A DNA stretch of 64,000 nucleotides from Acuticoccus sediminis (GCF_003258595.1 NZ_QHHQ01000002.1:558001-622000), one strand, 5' to 3'; counted from the first letter of the stretch, positions 45,402 through 54,987 are shown. Made by a program: numbers and translations. The notes: a model not told the origin generated them from the sequence alone.

Positions 45402-46289
45402 TCAGTCCGCCGCGTGCGCCTTCGGTGAGGCGAGGGGGACGACCATCAGATCTTCGCCCACCACGATGGTGCCGGGGAAGATCGGGCGCATCTCGGAGAC
45501 CATCTGCTCCTTGACGCCCGGGCGATCGAGCGACGGCAGGAAGTGGGTCAGGACGAGTGTCCTGACGCCGGCCCGACGGGCCGTCTCGGCGTTGTCGATG
45601 TGGTTCCCGGTGGTGCGCCTGTACTCCGGGTCGTTCTCCGTGCCGGAGAGGAAATGGTTCATGTGGATGAGGACGTCCGCGTCGCGCGCGAAGTCGACGA
45701 ACGGGTCGTAGACGCCGCCGTTGTCGCCGGAATAGACGACGCTCCCCGCCTCGGTCTCGATACGGTAGGAGACGCACTCCAGGAACGGCTGCGCGTGCCG
45801 CGCCGGCCCGACGCGCACCGTCCAGCCGTTCCCCGTGACGACGTCGCCCGGCGCGACTTCCATGAGGTCCGGGTTCGGCGCCGGTCGTGCCCCCGAACCG
45901 CCACGGGCACGGAATACCGCCTGCGATGCCGGCAGGTCGACCCGCGCGGCGATGTCGAGGGCGAAAAGCCCCTGCGGACCCATGACCCGGTCGTTGATCG
46001 CCTGGAGCGGTGGCGGTCCGTGGACCTTCAGCTCGGGCTGGCCCGCCGGGCCGTGGTCCCACCGCGTCAGCAGCAGGCGCGGATAGTCCATCAGGTGGTC
46101 GTAGTGGTAGTGGGTGAGGAAGACGTGCGTGACGTCCTGGGCGCTGTAGCCGGCCTGAAGCAGGCGCTCGTGGGCGCCGGGGCCGTGGTCGAAGACCAGC
46201 AGGTCGTCACCGATCTCGATCGCGTAGCCGGAGCTGCGCCGCCTCGGGGATGGGGCGGGTGTCCCCGTGCCGAGCAAGGTTAGCTTCAT
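45402..46289 (-). CDS. MBL-fold metallo-hydrolase (RNase Z/arylsulfatase-like subgroup)
   Basis: 295 residues. MKLTLLGTGTPAPSPRRRSSGYAIEIGDDLLVFDHGPG is the typical first sheet, THYHYDHLMDYP the HxHxDH zinc motif, YSGDNGG the later Asp ligand, and LVLTHFLPS the last His. The arrangement matches the RNase Z-like/tricarboxylate-neighbour hydrolases rather than beta-lactamases. It is the last gene after tctA (46-base gap) and could hydrolyse a lactone or ester delivered by the Tct importer; substrate not known. Confidence 0.88.
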   Translation of the reverse strand: MKLTLLGTGTPAPSPRRRSSGYAIEIGDDLLVFDHGPGAHERLLQAGYSAQDVTHVFLTHYHYDHLMDYPRLLLTRWDHGPAGQPELKVHGPPPLQAINDRVMGPQGLFALDIAARVDLPASQAVFRARGGSGARPAPNPDLMEVAPGDVVTGNGWTVRVGPARHAQPFLECVSYRIETEAGSVVYSGDNGGVYDPFVDFARDADVLIHMNHFLSGTENDPEYRRTTGNHIDNAETARRAGVRTLVLTHFLPSLDRPGVKEQMVSEMRPIFPGTIVVGEDLMVVPLASPKAHAAD

Positions 46290-46335
46290 GGTCGTCTCAT
46301 TTCTAAGGGATCGGTTCGAACGTCGCGCCGGCGGG

Positions 46336-47955
46336 TCATGGATCGACCGCGGCGATGTCTGATGTTGCGCGGGAGGCCGCGCGTGCTCCCCGGACCATGC
46401 GCACCATCAGGAGGACGGCGAGGCCCAGCATCGCGATGGAGATCGGCGAGCGAAGCAGGAAATAGGGGTCCGCGCCGGACGCCGAGTAGCTGCCGCGCAA
46501 GAGCCCCTCGAGCGTCGGCGCCAGAAGGAAGCCGATGACGAACGGCAGGATCGACACCTCGAGCCGCCGCAGGACGTAGCCGACGAGCGCGAAGCCGAGC
46601 GCCGTGAAGAGGCCGAGATAGCCCCCGTCCTGCACGTACGCCGCCGTCAGCGCGACGACGAGGATGACCGGGATCATCACGTCCTTCGGGATCCGGACGA
46701 GCTGGCTGAGGAGCGACATCAGGCCCCCGCCGATGGTCCAGTTCACCACGTTGGCGATCATCATCATGGTGAAGAAGCCGAAGGCGACGACGAGGCTCTC
46801 GTTGAGGATCGTGCCGTATCCCTCGACCACGCGGATCGGGGTGAAGTTGAAGACGGCGGGTCCGAAGGTGAAGTCGCCGACGCTCTCGACCGCCAGAATG
46901 ATGAAGACCGCGGCGAAGTTGCCGGGAATGCCGAGGCTCATCACCGGGATGAGGTTGGCGCCCGACACCGCGGAATTGGCCGATTCCGTCGCGACGATCC
47001 CGGCCGGTGTCCCGGCGCCGAACGCCTCCGGCGTGCGCGAGCGCCGTTTGGCGACGTCATAGGCGAGGGTCGCGGCGGTCGTGGTGCCGATCCCGGGGAG
47101 GGCGCCGATCACCGTGCCGATGGCGCCGCCCTGCAGGATGCCGGGTATCATCCGCCAGCGCTCGCGCCAGGTCAGCGGCGGCCCCATCTCGCGCGGCCCC
47201 TCGGGGACCATCTGGGCCCGGCGGTCCTGCCGCATCGCCTCGATGCTGACGAGGACCTCTGAGAGCACGAGAACTCCGAGGATCGCCGAGGTCAGCGGGA
47301 TCCCGCCGCCGAGTTCGTGGACCCCGAGGGTCATGCGCGGTCCCGCGCCGGACAGAGTGGATCCCACGAGCGAGAAGAGCATGCCGAGGAGGCCGCCGAG
47401 CAGGCCCTTGATCGGCGCGTTGCCGACGACCGCCGCCATGAAGCAGAGCGACAGGATGATCAGCGCCGACTTCTCCGGAAGGCCGAGCACCCGTTCGACG
47501 GCGATGGCGAAGCCGGGCGCTGCGATGAAGAGGACGAGGTCGGAGAGGTTGTCGCCCATGACCGAGGCGAAGTGGGCCGTCTGGATCGCCTTGCGGCCCT
47601 TGCCGGCCATCGCCATCGGGTGCCCGTCGAGCGTCGTCAGGTAGGCGTCGGGCGTCCCCGGCGTGTTGAACAGGATGGCCGGCACCGCGCCGCCGACGGT
47701 CGCCCCCTTCATGATGCCGAGAAGGCAGCCGAGGATCGGATAGAGGGCCTCGTTGCCGTAGCCGAACGCGGAGATGAGGAGCGGTGTCGCAAGGGCGAGC
47801 GCGAACGGGCCGGACAGGCCCGGCGTCGCGCCGACGAGGATGCCGATGACCACGCCGGCGATCACCATCAGGCTCGGCGTGAACCAGAGGGCCCCCTCCG
47901 GCCCGACGAACACGGATTGCACCCCGAGCGCGATGTACTGAAGGACGGTCTCCAT
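46336..47955 (-). CDS. tctA: tripartite tricarboxylate transporter large permease TctA
   Basis: 539 residues, about twelve spans. GILVGATPGLSGPFALALATPL, GATVGGAVPAILFNTPGTPDAYLTTLDGHPMAMAGKG and GALPGIGTTTAATLAYDVAKR are TctA signatures, the glycine-rich GATPGL and GALPGI segments being the duplicated ion/substrate loops. It pairs with TctB and uses the TctC binding protein for sodium- or proton-driven uptake of carboxylates. Confidence 0.95.
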   Translation of the reverse strand: METVLQYIALGVQSVFVGPEGALWFTPSLMVIAGVVIGILVGATPGLSGPFALALATPLLISAFGYGNEALYPILGCLLGIMKGATVGGAVPAILFNTPGTPDAYLTTLDGHPMAMAGKGRKAIQTAHFASVMGDNLSDLVLFIAAPGFAIAVERVLGLPEKSALIILSLCFMAAVVGNAPIKGLLGGLLGMLFSLVGSTLSGAGPRMTLGVHELGGGIPLTSAILGVLVLSEVLVSIEAMRQDRRAQMVPEGPREMGPPLTWRERWRMIPGILQGGAIGTVIGALPGIGTTTAATLAYDVAKRRSRTPEAFGAGTPAGIVATESANSAVSGANLIPVMSLGIPGNFAAVFIILAVESVGDFTFGPAVFNFTPIRVVEGYGTILNESLVVAFGFFTMMMIANVVNWTIGGGLMSLLSQLVRIPKDVMIPVILVVALTAAYVQDGGYLGLFTALGFALVGYVLRRLEVSILPFVIGFLLAPTLEGLLRGSYSASGADPYFLLRSPISIAMLGLAVLLMVRMVRGARAASRATSDIAAVDP

Positions 47956-47965
47956 GCTGCGTCTT

Positions 47966-48610
47966 TCAGAGGTCGCCGTTCGGCGGCAGCAGAATGTTGC
48001 CGAGGAGCAGGTCGAAGATCAGGATCATCCCGGCAACGCTCGCGGCCGCTACCGCCACGTCGCGCCATCTGAGGGTGCGCCGCGCGAGCGCGATGAAGCA
48101 CACCGCCATCAGCGTCCCCCCGAGGAAGAAGCCGGAAACGTCGTAGGGGAAGGTCGCCGAGACCGCGCGGTAGCCTGAGATCGGCGTGCCGGCGAGCGCG
48201 TTGTGGAGGCGCACGAGGAGCGGGCCGACGACCGTCATGACGGCGAGGGAGGCGCCGATCAGGACCGCGCACTGCAGCAGGAACACGGCGTTTGCGGCCG
48301 TGATCCGCCCCACCGGCTCACCGCCCGCCGCGCGCGGCCCGCGGCGCTGCGCGGTGAGGATCAGGAGGAGGGCGAGCGGCACCATCAGCGAGACGAGGAT
48401 CGTCGGGAAAAAGGCGTCGGCGGGCATGATGCGTCCGCTGATGCTGCGAGCGACGAAGCCGCTGCCGATGTCGCGCGGAAACCAGACCAGGAGGCAGACG
48501 GCCGCCAGAACCAGGAGGGCGATGCCGATCCACGTGTTCCAGGCCCGGGCCCGGCGCACGTCGGGCAGGTCCGCCGCCTCGTCCTGCCGGGCCGCCTCCC
48601 TGGGGCTCAT
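47966..48610 (-). CDS. tctB: tripartite tricarboxylate transporter small permease TctB
   Basis: 214 residues with four spans after a polar 25-residue start (ARQDEAADLPDVRRARA). DIGSGFVARSISGRIMPADAFFPTILVSLMVPLALLLIL matches the TctB helix 1-2 region. The ATG overlaps the tctC stop; tctA begins 10 bases later. Confidence 0.9.
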   Translation of the reverse strand: MSPREAARQDEAADLPDVRRARAWNTWIGIALLVLAAVCLLVWFPRDIGSGFVARSISGRIMPADAFFPTILVSLMVPLALLLILTAQRRGPRAAGGEPVGRITAANAVFLLQCAVLIGASLAVMTVVGPLLVRLHNALAGTPISGYRAVSATFPYDVSGFFLGGTLMAVCFIALARRTLRWRDVAVAAASVAGMILIFDLLLGNILLPPNGDL

Positions 48611-49545
48611 TCCGCGAAGGTCTTCATCAGCTCGACGTTCGCCTCGTAGGTGGCGAGGATGTGCTCGGTGAGCGCGTCGCCGGACTGGACGACCGGCTCG
48701 GGCGGGTACTGCTTCTCGATGAACTTGCGGGTCTCGCTCTCGGGGTCGTTGAGGATCTCGGCCACCGCGTCGGCGATGGTGGTGCGCACCTCGTCGTCCA
48801 TCCCGGCCGGGCCGACGATCACGAAGCGGTAGCCGAGCGTCAGATCGATCCCGATGTCGTGCAGGGTCGGCGCGTCCGGCGCCTGGTCGAGCGGCCGGTC
48901 CTCTCCCGACGCGACGATCAGGAGCTCGCCGGCGTCCACGAGCGCGCGCTGCGCACCGCCGCCCCAGGCGACGTTCGCATCCATCGCCATGAGCGCGTCC
49001 ATCGCGCCGCGGCCGCCCTTCGTGCTGAGATGGTTGACCGAGATCCCGAGCTTGCGCGCGACCAGCTCCGAGACGGCCTGCACCTGCGGTCCCCAGTTGG
49101 CCCAGACGATGTCGGTGCCGCCCTCGGCCGCCGCCTGGATATCCTCCAGCGACGTCCAGCCCTCGGACGCCCGTACGATGATCGCAAGCTGCGAACCGGC
49201 GGTCGTCGTGATGTAGGTGAAGTCCTCCGGCGACAGGTTGTCGTTGCCGATGGTGGTGAAGGTGTAGGTCGTCTCGATCGAGAAGCCGAGCGTCTGGCCG
49301 TCCGGCTCGACCGACTTGAGCTGGGACGACATCACGGCGCCGTCGTTGCCGCCCTTGTTCTCCGGGATGACGGTCCAGCCCTGCCGTTCGCCGAGCTCCT
49401 TGGCGAGCGCGCGACCCTGGGTGTCGGTGCCGCCGCCGGCACCGAAGCCGATCCAGAGGCGGATCGGACCGTCGGGCTGCCAGTCGGCGAGGGCCATCGA
49501 GGTCGAGAGGGCGAATGTGGCCGCAGCAAGCGCAATCAGTCTCAT
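48607..49545 (-). CDS. tctC: tripartite tricarboxylate transporter substrate-binding protein TctC
   Basis: 312 residues. MRLIALAAATFALSTSMALADW is a signal peptide. PDGPIRLWIGFGAGGGTDTQGRALAKELGERQGWTVIPENKGGNDGAVM is the Bug/TctC N-lobe with the ENKGG loop, and YITTTAGSQLAIIVRA follows. It binds a carboxylate in the periplasm. In this order (regulator, C, B, A, hydrolase) it is the first transporter gene of the operon. Confidence 0.94.
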   Translation of the reverse strand: MRLIALAAATFALSTSMALADWQPDGPIRLWIGFGAGGGTDTQGRALAKELGERQGWTVIPENKGGNDGAVMSSQLKSVEPDGQTLGFSIETTYTFTTIGNDNLSPEDFTYITTTAGSQLAIIVRASEGWTSLEDIQAAAEGGTDIVWANWGPQVQAVSELVARKLGISVNHLSTKGGRGAMDALMAMDANVAWGGGAQRALVDAGELLIVASGEDRPLDQAPDAPTLHDIGIDLTLGYRFVIVGPAGMDDEVRTTIADAVAEILNDPESETRKFIEKQYPPEPVVQSGDALTEHILATYEANVELMKTFAE

Positions 49546-49582
49546 AGGGGCTCCACGGGTGCGAGAGGATTGATGGCCGGCG

Positions 49583-50368
49583 TTACTTGAGTTCGGTCAG
49601 CTCCATGGGGCGGTGCCCTTGCGGCAGCTCCAGACGCTGGGCGAGAACGACGTTGTTCGCCGCATCGAGGTCGTGTGCCTCCCACACCAGGCCGACGTGC
49701 GGAGCGGCGAGATCGAGAACCGCACAGGCCCGCGCGCTCAGCAGGTCGGCGCGCGCGCCATGCCGGGTGGCGGCGATCCGGGTCCGGGACTCCTCCTGCA
49801 GCAGGCGGTGGCAGGAGAGGCCGTGCAGCGTCTCGAGGGGAGCGTCGAGCAGCCCTTGCGCATGCTCGAGCCGCATGAAGACGGAGCTGAAGCCGGGCGA
49901 CGAGCCGGCCACCCACACGAGGCGGTCGAGGCGGATGGCCTGTTCGTTGTCGAAACTGGCGAGCAGGGCGCCGAATTCAGCGGTCTGGATGCGCTCGACC
50001 CCGAGCGCGCGCGTGAACGGCAGGGCCACCTCGTTCGTGACCGGGTCGCGGAACCGATAGAGGTGGACTTCGGGCGCCTGCCGCTTCGGATCGGCAATGA
50101 GGGTGCCGAGACGGCGCCGCCGGGTGACGATGCCCTTCTCGACGAGCTGGCTCATCGCGCTCTGGACGGTGCTGAGGCCGACCGGCATCGCGTTGGAAAT
50201 GTCGATCTCGCTCGGGAGGTGGTCGCCCACCTCGTACTCGCCCTCGTCGATGACCTCCTGGATCACGTCGGCGAGCTGCACGTACTTCGGCTTCTGCCGC
50301 GTCGCCGGCGCCCGGCCCCACGCCGCGACGATCTCATCGAGAAGGAGCTTTTTCGTCCCTGCTTTCAT
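49583..50368 (-). CDS. GntR-family regulator with UTRA effector domain
   Basis: 261 residues from ATG at 50368. An N-terminal wHTH (KYVQLADVIQEVIDEGEYEVGDHLPSEIDISNAMPVGLSTVQSAMSQLVEKGIVTRRRRLGTLI) joins a UTRA (HutC-like) domain that ends VWEAHDLDAANNVVLAQRLELPQGHRPMELT. No Shine-Dalgarno is seen before the start; instead the ATG lies in an inverted repeat. It precedes tctCBA by 37 bases and probably controls the operon and itself. Confidence 0.9.
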   Translation of the reverse strand: MKAGTKKLLLDEIVAAWGRAPATRQKPKYVQLADVIQEVIDEGEYEVGDHLPSEIDISNAMPVGLSTVQSAMSQLVEKGIVTRRRRLGTLIADPKRQAPEVHLYRFRDPVTNEVALPFTRALGVERIQTAEFGALLASFDNEQAIRLDRLVWVAGSSPGFSSVFMRLEHAQGLLDAPLETLHGLSCHRLLQEESRTRIAATRHGARADLLSARACAVLDLAAPHVGLVWEAHDLDAANNVVLAQRLELPQGHRPMELTELK

Positions 50369-50386
50369 AGCAGGAGAATTGCTATG
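50366..50386. promoter_or_regulatory. inverted repeat over the gntR start codon (CATAGCA-N7-TGCTATG)
   Basis: CATAGCA at 50366-50372 and TGCTATG at 50380-50386 are perfect 7-base arms around 7 bases. The leftmost three bases are the complement of the regulator's ATG. It fits an autoregulatory operator of the GntR/UTRA protein; a TTGACT hexamer lies further upstream (complement of 50393-50398), so the site may overlap the promoter of a short-leader transcript. Confidence 0.45.
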
Positions 50387-50619
50387 ATAGTTTTGAAAGT
50401 CAAATGTCGTGATTGGTGCAAAGCTATATATTCTGCACCGTAGTTATAATTTGGGATGGGGCTGCCTAAGGCGTGAGCACCGCGAGCCCCGCGATGCCAG
50501 CGCTTCGGTCGACGGCGACGCCGGCTCTCATGACTTGCGGCTGCACAGGGAGGACGACGACAAGCCACCGTACAGCGACAGCACCGGGGACGGACCTCGC
50601 GCGGGGACCACTCGCCGCG

Positions 50620-51183
50620 TCAGCCGGGCGGGGTCCCGGTGCCTCGGCCCTCCGCCGCCTGGATGAAGCAGGTGGTCGTCCCGGAGGCGTAGATGCGGCC
50701 GGCAAGGTCCGTCAGCCGGCCTTCGGCGGTCGCGGTGCGCCGGCCGCGGGAGACGATCGTGCCGGTGCAGCGGATCTGGCCGGTCGAGGGAAGGAGAGGG
50801 CGCAGGAACTTCACCTCCGTGCCCAGCGACGCATAGGTCTCGCCCGGCCTGAGCGTGGAATGGACGGCGCAGCCGAGGGCCGAATCGAGGAGCGTCATGG
50901 CCCATCCGCCGTGGACCGTGCCCATGGGATTGAGGAAGCCGGCCTCCGGCTCGCCGCGAAACTCGACGCTCCCCTCGCCGACGGACTCGATCCAGAAGCT
51001 GAGCGTCGCGGCCATCGGCGGTGCCGGAAGATCGCCGCGCAGGATCGCCTCGAGCTGTTCGAGGCCGGTCAGGGCGGCAACGTCCTCGGGCCGCGCCAGT
51101 CCGAACCGCAGCGCGGGCATGGCGCGCGTTGCGACGTCCCCCGCGCCGGTCGCCGGCCCGTCGCTCACTGGCCCGGCGCTCAC
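50620..51183 (-). CDS. PaaI-type hotdog-fold thioesterase
   Basis: 187 residues. FLNPMGTVHGGWAMTLLDSALGCAVHSTLRPGETYASLGTEVKFLRPL is the hotdog core with the catalytic HGG region, and TATAEGRLTDLAGRIYASGTTTCFI the closing strands. It hydrolyses an acyl- or aryl-CoA. The start overlaps the stop of the SDR gene by ATGA, so the two are probably made together. Confidence 0.9.
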   Translation of the reverse strand: MSAGPVSDGPATGAGDVATRAMPALRFGLARPEDVAALTGLEQLEAILRGDLPAPPMAATLSFWIESVGEGSVEFRGEPEAGFLNPMGTVHGGWAMTLLDSALGCAVHSTLRPGETYASLGTEVKFLRPLLPSTGQIRCTGTIVSRGRRTATAEGRLTDLAGRIYASGTTTCFIQAAEGRGTGTPPG

Positions 51184-51917
51184 TGGGCTGCCGTCCGGGC
51201 CGGCTCGGCGCCGGCCCCGTTGGCGAGGGTCCGCTCGTAGCCCTTCGGGTCGGCGTAGAAGTTGCGGACGAACTCTGCCGCCTCGCCGGGGTAGATGTCC
51301 TCGGCGTCACCCCGGAGTCCGGCGACCAGCGCGTCCGCGACGGCGGCGGGCGAGATCTTGTTCGCCGTCAGGCCCGCGGTCATGTCCGTCTCGATGTAGG
51401 CCGGGAGGACGGCGAGGACGCGCACGCCGCGGGGGGCGAGCTCGGCGCGCATGGCCTGCGTCATCGACAGCACCGCTGCCTTGCTGGCCGAGTAGGTCCC
51501 CGCCTGCGGGATCGGGGCGTGGGAAAGGATCGACGCGACGTTGACGATGGCGCCGCCGCCGTTGGCGGCGATGAGCGGCGCGAAGGCGCGGGCCATCGCG
51601 AGGCTGCCGAAATAGTTCGTCTCCATCTCGGCGCGCGCGCCGTCGAGGCCTGGCGCCGAGATCGGCCCGCCGCCCGCGAGGATGCCGGCGTTGTTGACGA
51701 GGAGCGTGACGTCCCCGAGCCGGTCCGCGGCGGCCGCGATGGATGCCGGATCGGTCACGTCGAGCGTGACCGGGATGAAACGCTCGCGCGCGTCGGTCCG
51801 GCCGGAACGGCTCGCCACGTAGACCTTGGCGCCGCCGAGTTCCAGCGCGTCGGCGATCGCCAGCCCCAGCCCGCGGTTAGCGCCCGTCACGAGCGCGGTC
51901 GTCGTCTTGAGATCCAT
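51180..51917 (-). CDS. short-chain dehydrogenase/reductase
   Basis: 245 residues from ATG at 51917 (AAGGAC upstream). TALVTGANRGLGLAIADAL is the NAD(P) binding TGxxxGxG, LLVNNAG the NNAG motif, and NVASILSHAPIPQAGTYSASKAAVLSM the Ser-Tyr-Lys catalytic set. Substrate is not predictable. It is divergent from a TetR gene; a TetR-like inverted repeat lies in the spacer. Confidence 0.93.
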   Translation of the reverse strand: MDLKTTTALVTGANRGLGLAIADALELGGAKVYVASRSGRTDARERFIPVTLDVTDPASIAAAADRLGDVTLLVNNAGILAGGGPISAPGLDGARAEMETNYFGSLAMARAFAPLIAANGGGAIVNVASILSHAPIPQAGTYSASKAAVLSMTQAMRAELAPRGVRVLAVLPAYIETDMTAGLTANKISPAAVADALVAGLRGDAEDIYPGEAAEFVRNFYADPKGYERTLANGAGAEPARTAAQ

Positions 51918-51973
51918 GTCGCTTGTCCTTCGCCCGAGAGGCCCGCTGATGGGCCCCGTTAGATGATGGTTGA

Positions 51974-51998
51974 AATCTATTCGGCGAATTTTTAGATT
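51974..51998. promoter_or_regulatory. candidate TetR operator, nested inverted repeats
   Basis: AATCTA at 51974-51979 and TAGATT at 51993-51998 are inverted arms, and inside them ATTCG-G-CGAAT at 51979-51989 is a second perfect inverted repeat. It is in the 127-base spacer between the divergent SDR and TetR genes, so it is the best operator candidate for this TetR protein. Confidence 0.45.
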
Positions 51999-52044
51999 CA
52001 AGACGTCATCCAAATGAACGTGAGCCACCCAGGGGGACCCTTCT

Positions 52045-52632
52045 ATGCGTGTGAGCCGTGACGTTGCCGCCCGGAACCGGCGAACGGTCGTCGAGACCGC
52101 GGGCCGGTCCTTTCGCGAGCACGGGTATGACGGTGTCGGCGTCGCCGCGCTCATGAAGGCGGCCGGGCTGACGCACGGCGGCTTCTACAAGCAGTTCGAC
52201 AGCAAGGAGGCCCTCGCCGCGGAGGCGACGGCGGCGGCGTTGCAGGAGAACCGGGAGGCGTGGGCGAAGATCCTCGACGGCGTCGAGGGGGACGCGCTGG
52301 AGGCGGTCGCGGCCCGCTACCTGACGCCGGCACACGTGCGCACCCGCGACAGGGGCTGCGCCTTCGCGTCCCTGGCTGCGGAGGCGCCGCGGCATGGTCC
52401 CGAACTGGGGAAGGTGTTCGGCGACGCGGTCGAGGACTGGGTATCGGCCGTTGCCGCTGCGTCGCCTGACGACCCGCCCGACCGCTGCGACATCCTCCGG
52501 ACGCTGTCGATGCTCGTCGGCGCGCTGATCCTGTCCCGCGCGGTGCCGGACGGGGAACTCCGGGCCGAGATCCTCGCCTGCGCGAAGACCGGCGCGCGGT
52601 CCCCGCGCGACGGGGACGGGCCGGACCGGTGA
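52045..52632 (+). CDS. TetR/AcrR-family transcriptional regulator
   Basis: 195 residues. RRTVVETAGRSFREHGYDGVGVAALMKAAGLTHGGFYKQFDSKEALAAEA is the TetR N-terminal HTH (AcrR/NemR-like, with THGGFYKQF), and an all-helical ligand domain follows. It is divergent from the SDR-thioesterase pair, which it probably represses. Confidence 0.93.
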   Translation: MRVSRDVAARNRRTVVETAGRSFREHGYDGVGVAALMKAAGLTHGGFYKQFDSKEALAAEATAAALQENREAWAKILDGVEGDALEAVAARYLTPAHVRTRDRGCAFASLAAEAPRHGPELGKVFGDAVEDWVSAVAAASPDDPPDRCDILRTLSMLVGALILSRAVPDGELRAEILACAKTGARSPRDGDGPDR

Positions 52633-52872
52633 TCACGACCGCCGCGTCCGGTCCCCGCTCGGCGCATGTCGGGCCGGCGGTCCAAGGCCGGGCGGGCGGC
52701 CCGGCATTCCACTCACCACCGCGGCGGCAATCGTGCCGCCGCTGACGTCAATCGCGCTGCCGACCCGTCCCGGGGCAGATGCCCGGCGGATGGACGCGGC
52801 GGTGGCGCCCGAGGAGCGCGCCGGCCGGATACGGGCCGGGACGCGCTGCCGACAACCCGGAAGAGCACATCC

Positions 52873-54054
52873 ATGACCAACGACATCGTCCTCTGCCATC
52901 CGGTCAGAACCGCGATCGGCGCCTACAACGGCTCCCTGAAGAATACGCCTGCCACCGACCTCGGCGCCGCCGTGGTCCGCGAGACGCTGCATCGCGCGGA
53001 CCTCGACCCGGCCGCCGTCGGGTCCGTCGTGATGGGCAACGTCATCCAGGCCGGCAACCGGATGAACCCGGCCCGGCAGGCCTCCATCGGCGGCGGCGTG
53101 CCGGTGTCCGTCCCGGCGATGACCGTCAACCGCGTCTGCGGGTCCGGCGCGCAGGCGATCGTCACCGTCGCGCAGCAGATCGTCTCGGGCGACATCGAGA
53201 TCGGCGTCGCCGGCGGGATGGAGAACATGGATCGCGCGCCGTACCTGATGGACGGCGGCCGCTGGGGCTACCGGATGGGCCCGGCGGAGATCCACGACAG
53301 CATGCTGACGGACGGCCTGAACGACGCCTTCTCGGGCGAGCACTCCGGCTGGCACACCGAAGACCTCGTCACCGAGGCGCAGCTGAGCCGGGAGGAGCAG
53401 GACGCGTTCGCCGCCCGCTCGCAGCAGCGTTTCGCGGCGGCCCGCGACGCCGGCGTCTTCGCCGGCGAGATCGTCGGCATCGAGGTCAGGGCGGGGAAGT
53501 CCGTCACGACGTTCGACGTCGACGAGGCGCCGCGCCCGGAGACGACGGCCGACGTGCTTGCCCGCCTGAAGCCGGCCTTCCGCAAGGACGGCACGATCAC
53601 AGCCGGAAACGCGCCGGGCCTCAACAGCGGCGCTGCGGCCATGATCGTGGCCGACCGGGCCGCCGCCGAGGCGAAGGGGCTCGTCCCGATGGGCCGGCTT
53701 GCCGCCTACGCGGTGGCCGCTGTTGAGCCGGGGATGTTCGGTCTCGGCCCGGTGCCGGCGGTGAAGGCGGTGCTCGAGCGGGCGGGCTGGTCGCTCGGCG
53801 ACGTCGAACGTGTCGAGATCAACGAGGCCTTCGCCGCGGTGCCGCTCGCGGTCGCGAAGGCGCTGGGACTGTCCGAAGGGATCGTCAACGTCGAGGGCGG
53901 GGCCATCGCCCACGGCCACCCGATCGGAGCGACCGGCGCCGTCCTGACGACGCGCCTCCTGCACTCGATGAAGCGCGACGGCCTGAAGCGGGGGATCGTC
54001 ACCCTTTGCATCGGCGGCGGCCAGGGCATCGCCCTCGCGCTCGAGAGCAACTAG
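52873..54054 (+). CDS. acetyl-CoA acetyltransferase (thiolase II family)
   Basis: 393 residues from ATG 52873. Cys89 in TVNRVCGSGAQAI is the acylated cysteine, GGAIAHGHPIGATGA supplies the His near 349, and LCIGGGQGIALALESN the second Cys at 379. Full-length for the biosynthetic/degradative thiolase family. It joins or splits acetoacetyl-CoA-type esters. It stands alone, 240 bases after the TetR gene. Confidence 0.94.
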   Translation: MTNDIVLCHPVRTAIGAYNGSLKNTPATDLGAAVVRETLHRADLDPAAVGSVVMGNVIQAGNRMNPARQASIGGGVPVSVPAMTVNRVCGSGAQAIVTVAQQIVSGDIEIGVAGGMENMDRAPYLMDGGRWGYRMGPAEIHDSMLTDGLNDAFSGEHSGWHTEDLVTEAQLSREEQDAFAARSQQRFAAARDAGVFAGEIVGIEVRAGKSVTTFDVDEAPRPETTADVLARLKPAFRKDGTITAGNAPGLNSGAAAMIVADRAAAEAKGLVPMGRLAAYAVAAVEPGMFGLGPVPAVKAVLERAGWSLGDVERVEINEAFAAVPLAVAKALGLSEGIVNVEGGAIAHGHPIGATGAVLTTRLLHSMKRDGLKRGIVTLCIGGGQGIALALESN

Positions 54055-54243
54055 CGCCGTCGCGCCGGGGAGGGTCTCGGCGCTGCGGACGTCGCCACGA
54101 TGCCGGTCGCTCCGCCCTCCGGCGAGCGCGGGCCCCACCCGTGAGCTGCAAGGATCGCGGACGGGGCGGGGCGTCCTCGTCCGCGGCCCGGCCGCGGACG
54201 ACATCATGTCCGGCGGGCTGCCGGTCTCACGTGGTCCGGGTCT

Positions 54244-54987
54244 TCAGGCGGAGACGCTTCGTTCCTCCACGATGGTCGTCGCGACGAGGGTTTCCGGCTC
54301 GTAGATCAGGCGGGTGGCGATGCCCGCGACGATCGCGCCGAGGATCGGCGCCAGCCAGAAGAGCCATAGCTGTCCGACGTATTCGCTGCCGGCGAAGAGC
54401 GCCTGGCTGGTGCTCCGGGCGGGGTTCACCGAGGTGTTCGTAATCGGGATGGTCACGAGGTGGATCAGCGTCAGCGCGAGGCCGATCGGGATGCCGGCAA
54501 ATCCCGTCGCGGCGCCCTTCGACGTCGTGCCCACGATGATGAGCAGAAAGAAGAAGGTGGCGACGACCTCGGCGGAGAAGCAGGCGGCGAGCGTGTACTT
54601 GCCGGGGCTGAGCTCGCCATAGCCGTTCGCCGCGAACCCGCCGGGGACGAAGTCCGGCTTGCCCGACGCGATCGACCACAGCACGGCGGCGGCGATGATG
54701 GCGCCGAGCACCTGCGCCGAGATGTAGGGCAGGACGTGCTTGTTGGCGCAGCGGTTCGCGGCCCACAGGCCGAGCGTCACCGCCGGATTGAAGTGCCCGC
54801 CGGAGACGTGGCCGACGGCGTACGCCATGCTGAGCACCGTCAGGCCGAAGGCGAGCGCGACGCCCATGAAGCCGATCCCGAGATCCGGGTACGCGGCGGC
54901 GAAGATGGCGGCGCCGCAACCGCCGAATACGAGCCAGAAGGTGCCGAAAAACTCGGCCACGACGCGCCGTGTCAAATCGTTGTGCAT
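54244..54987 (-). CDS. aqpZ: aquaporin Z-like water channel
   Basis: 247 residues from ATG at 54987 (start [30 protein letters not shown]). Six spans and both NPA boxes: [11 protein letters not shown] and [16 protein letters not shown], the Arg after the second NPA forming the selectivity filter. [27 protein letters not shown] matches AqpZ. It gives water permeability to the inner membrane. Confidence 0.95.
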   Translation of the reverse strand: MHNDLTRRVVAEFFGTFWLVFGGCGAAIFAAAYPDLGIGFMGVALAFGLTVLSMAYAVGHVSGGHFNPAVTLGLWAANRCANKHVLPYISAQVLGAIIAAAVLWSIASGKPDFVPGGFAANGYGELSPGKYTLAACFSAEVVATFFFLLIIVGTTSKGAATGFAGIPIGLALTLIHLVTIPITNTSVNPARSTSQALFAGSEYVGQLWLFWLAPILGAIVAGIATRLIYEPETLVATTIVEERSVSA

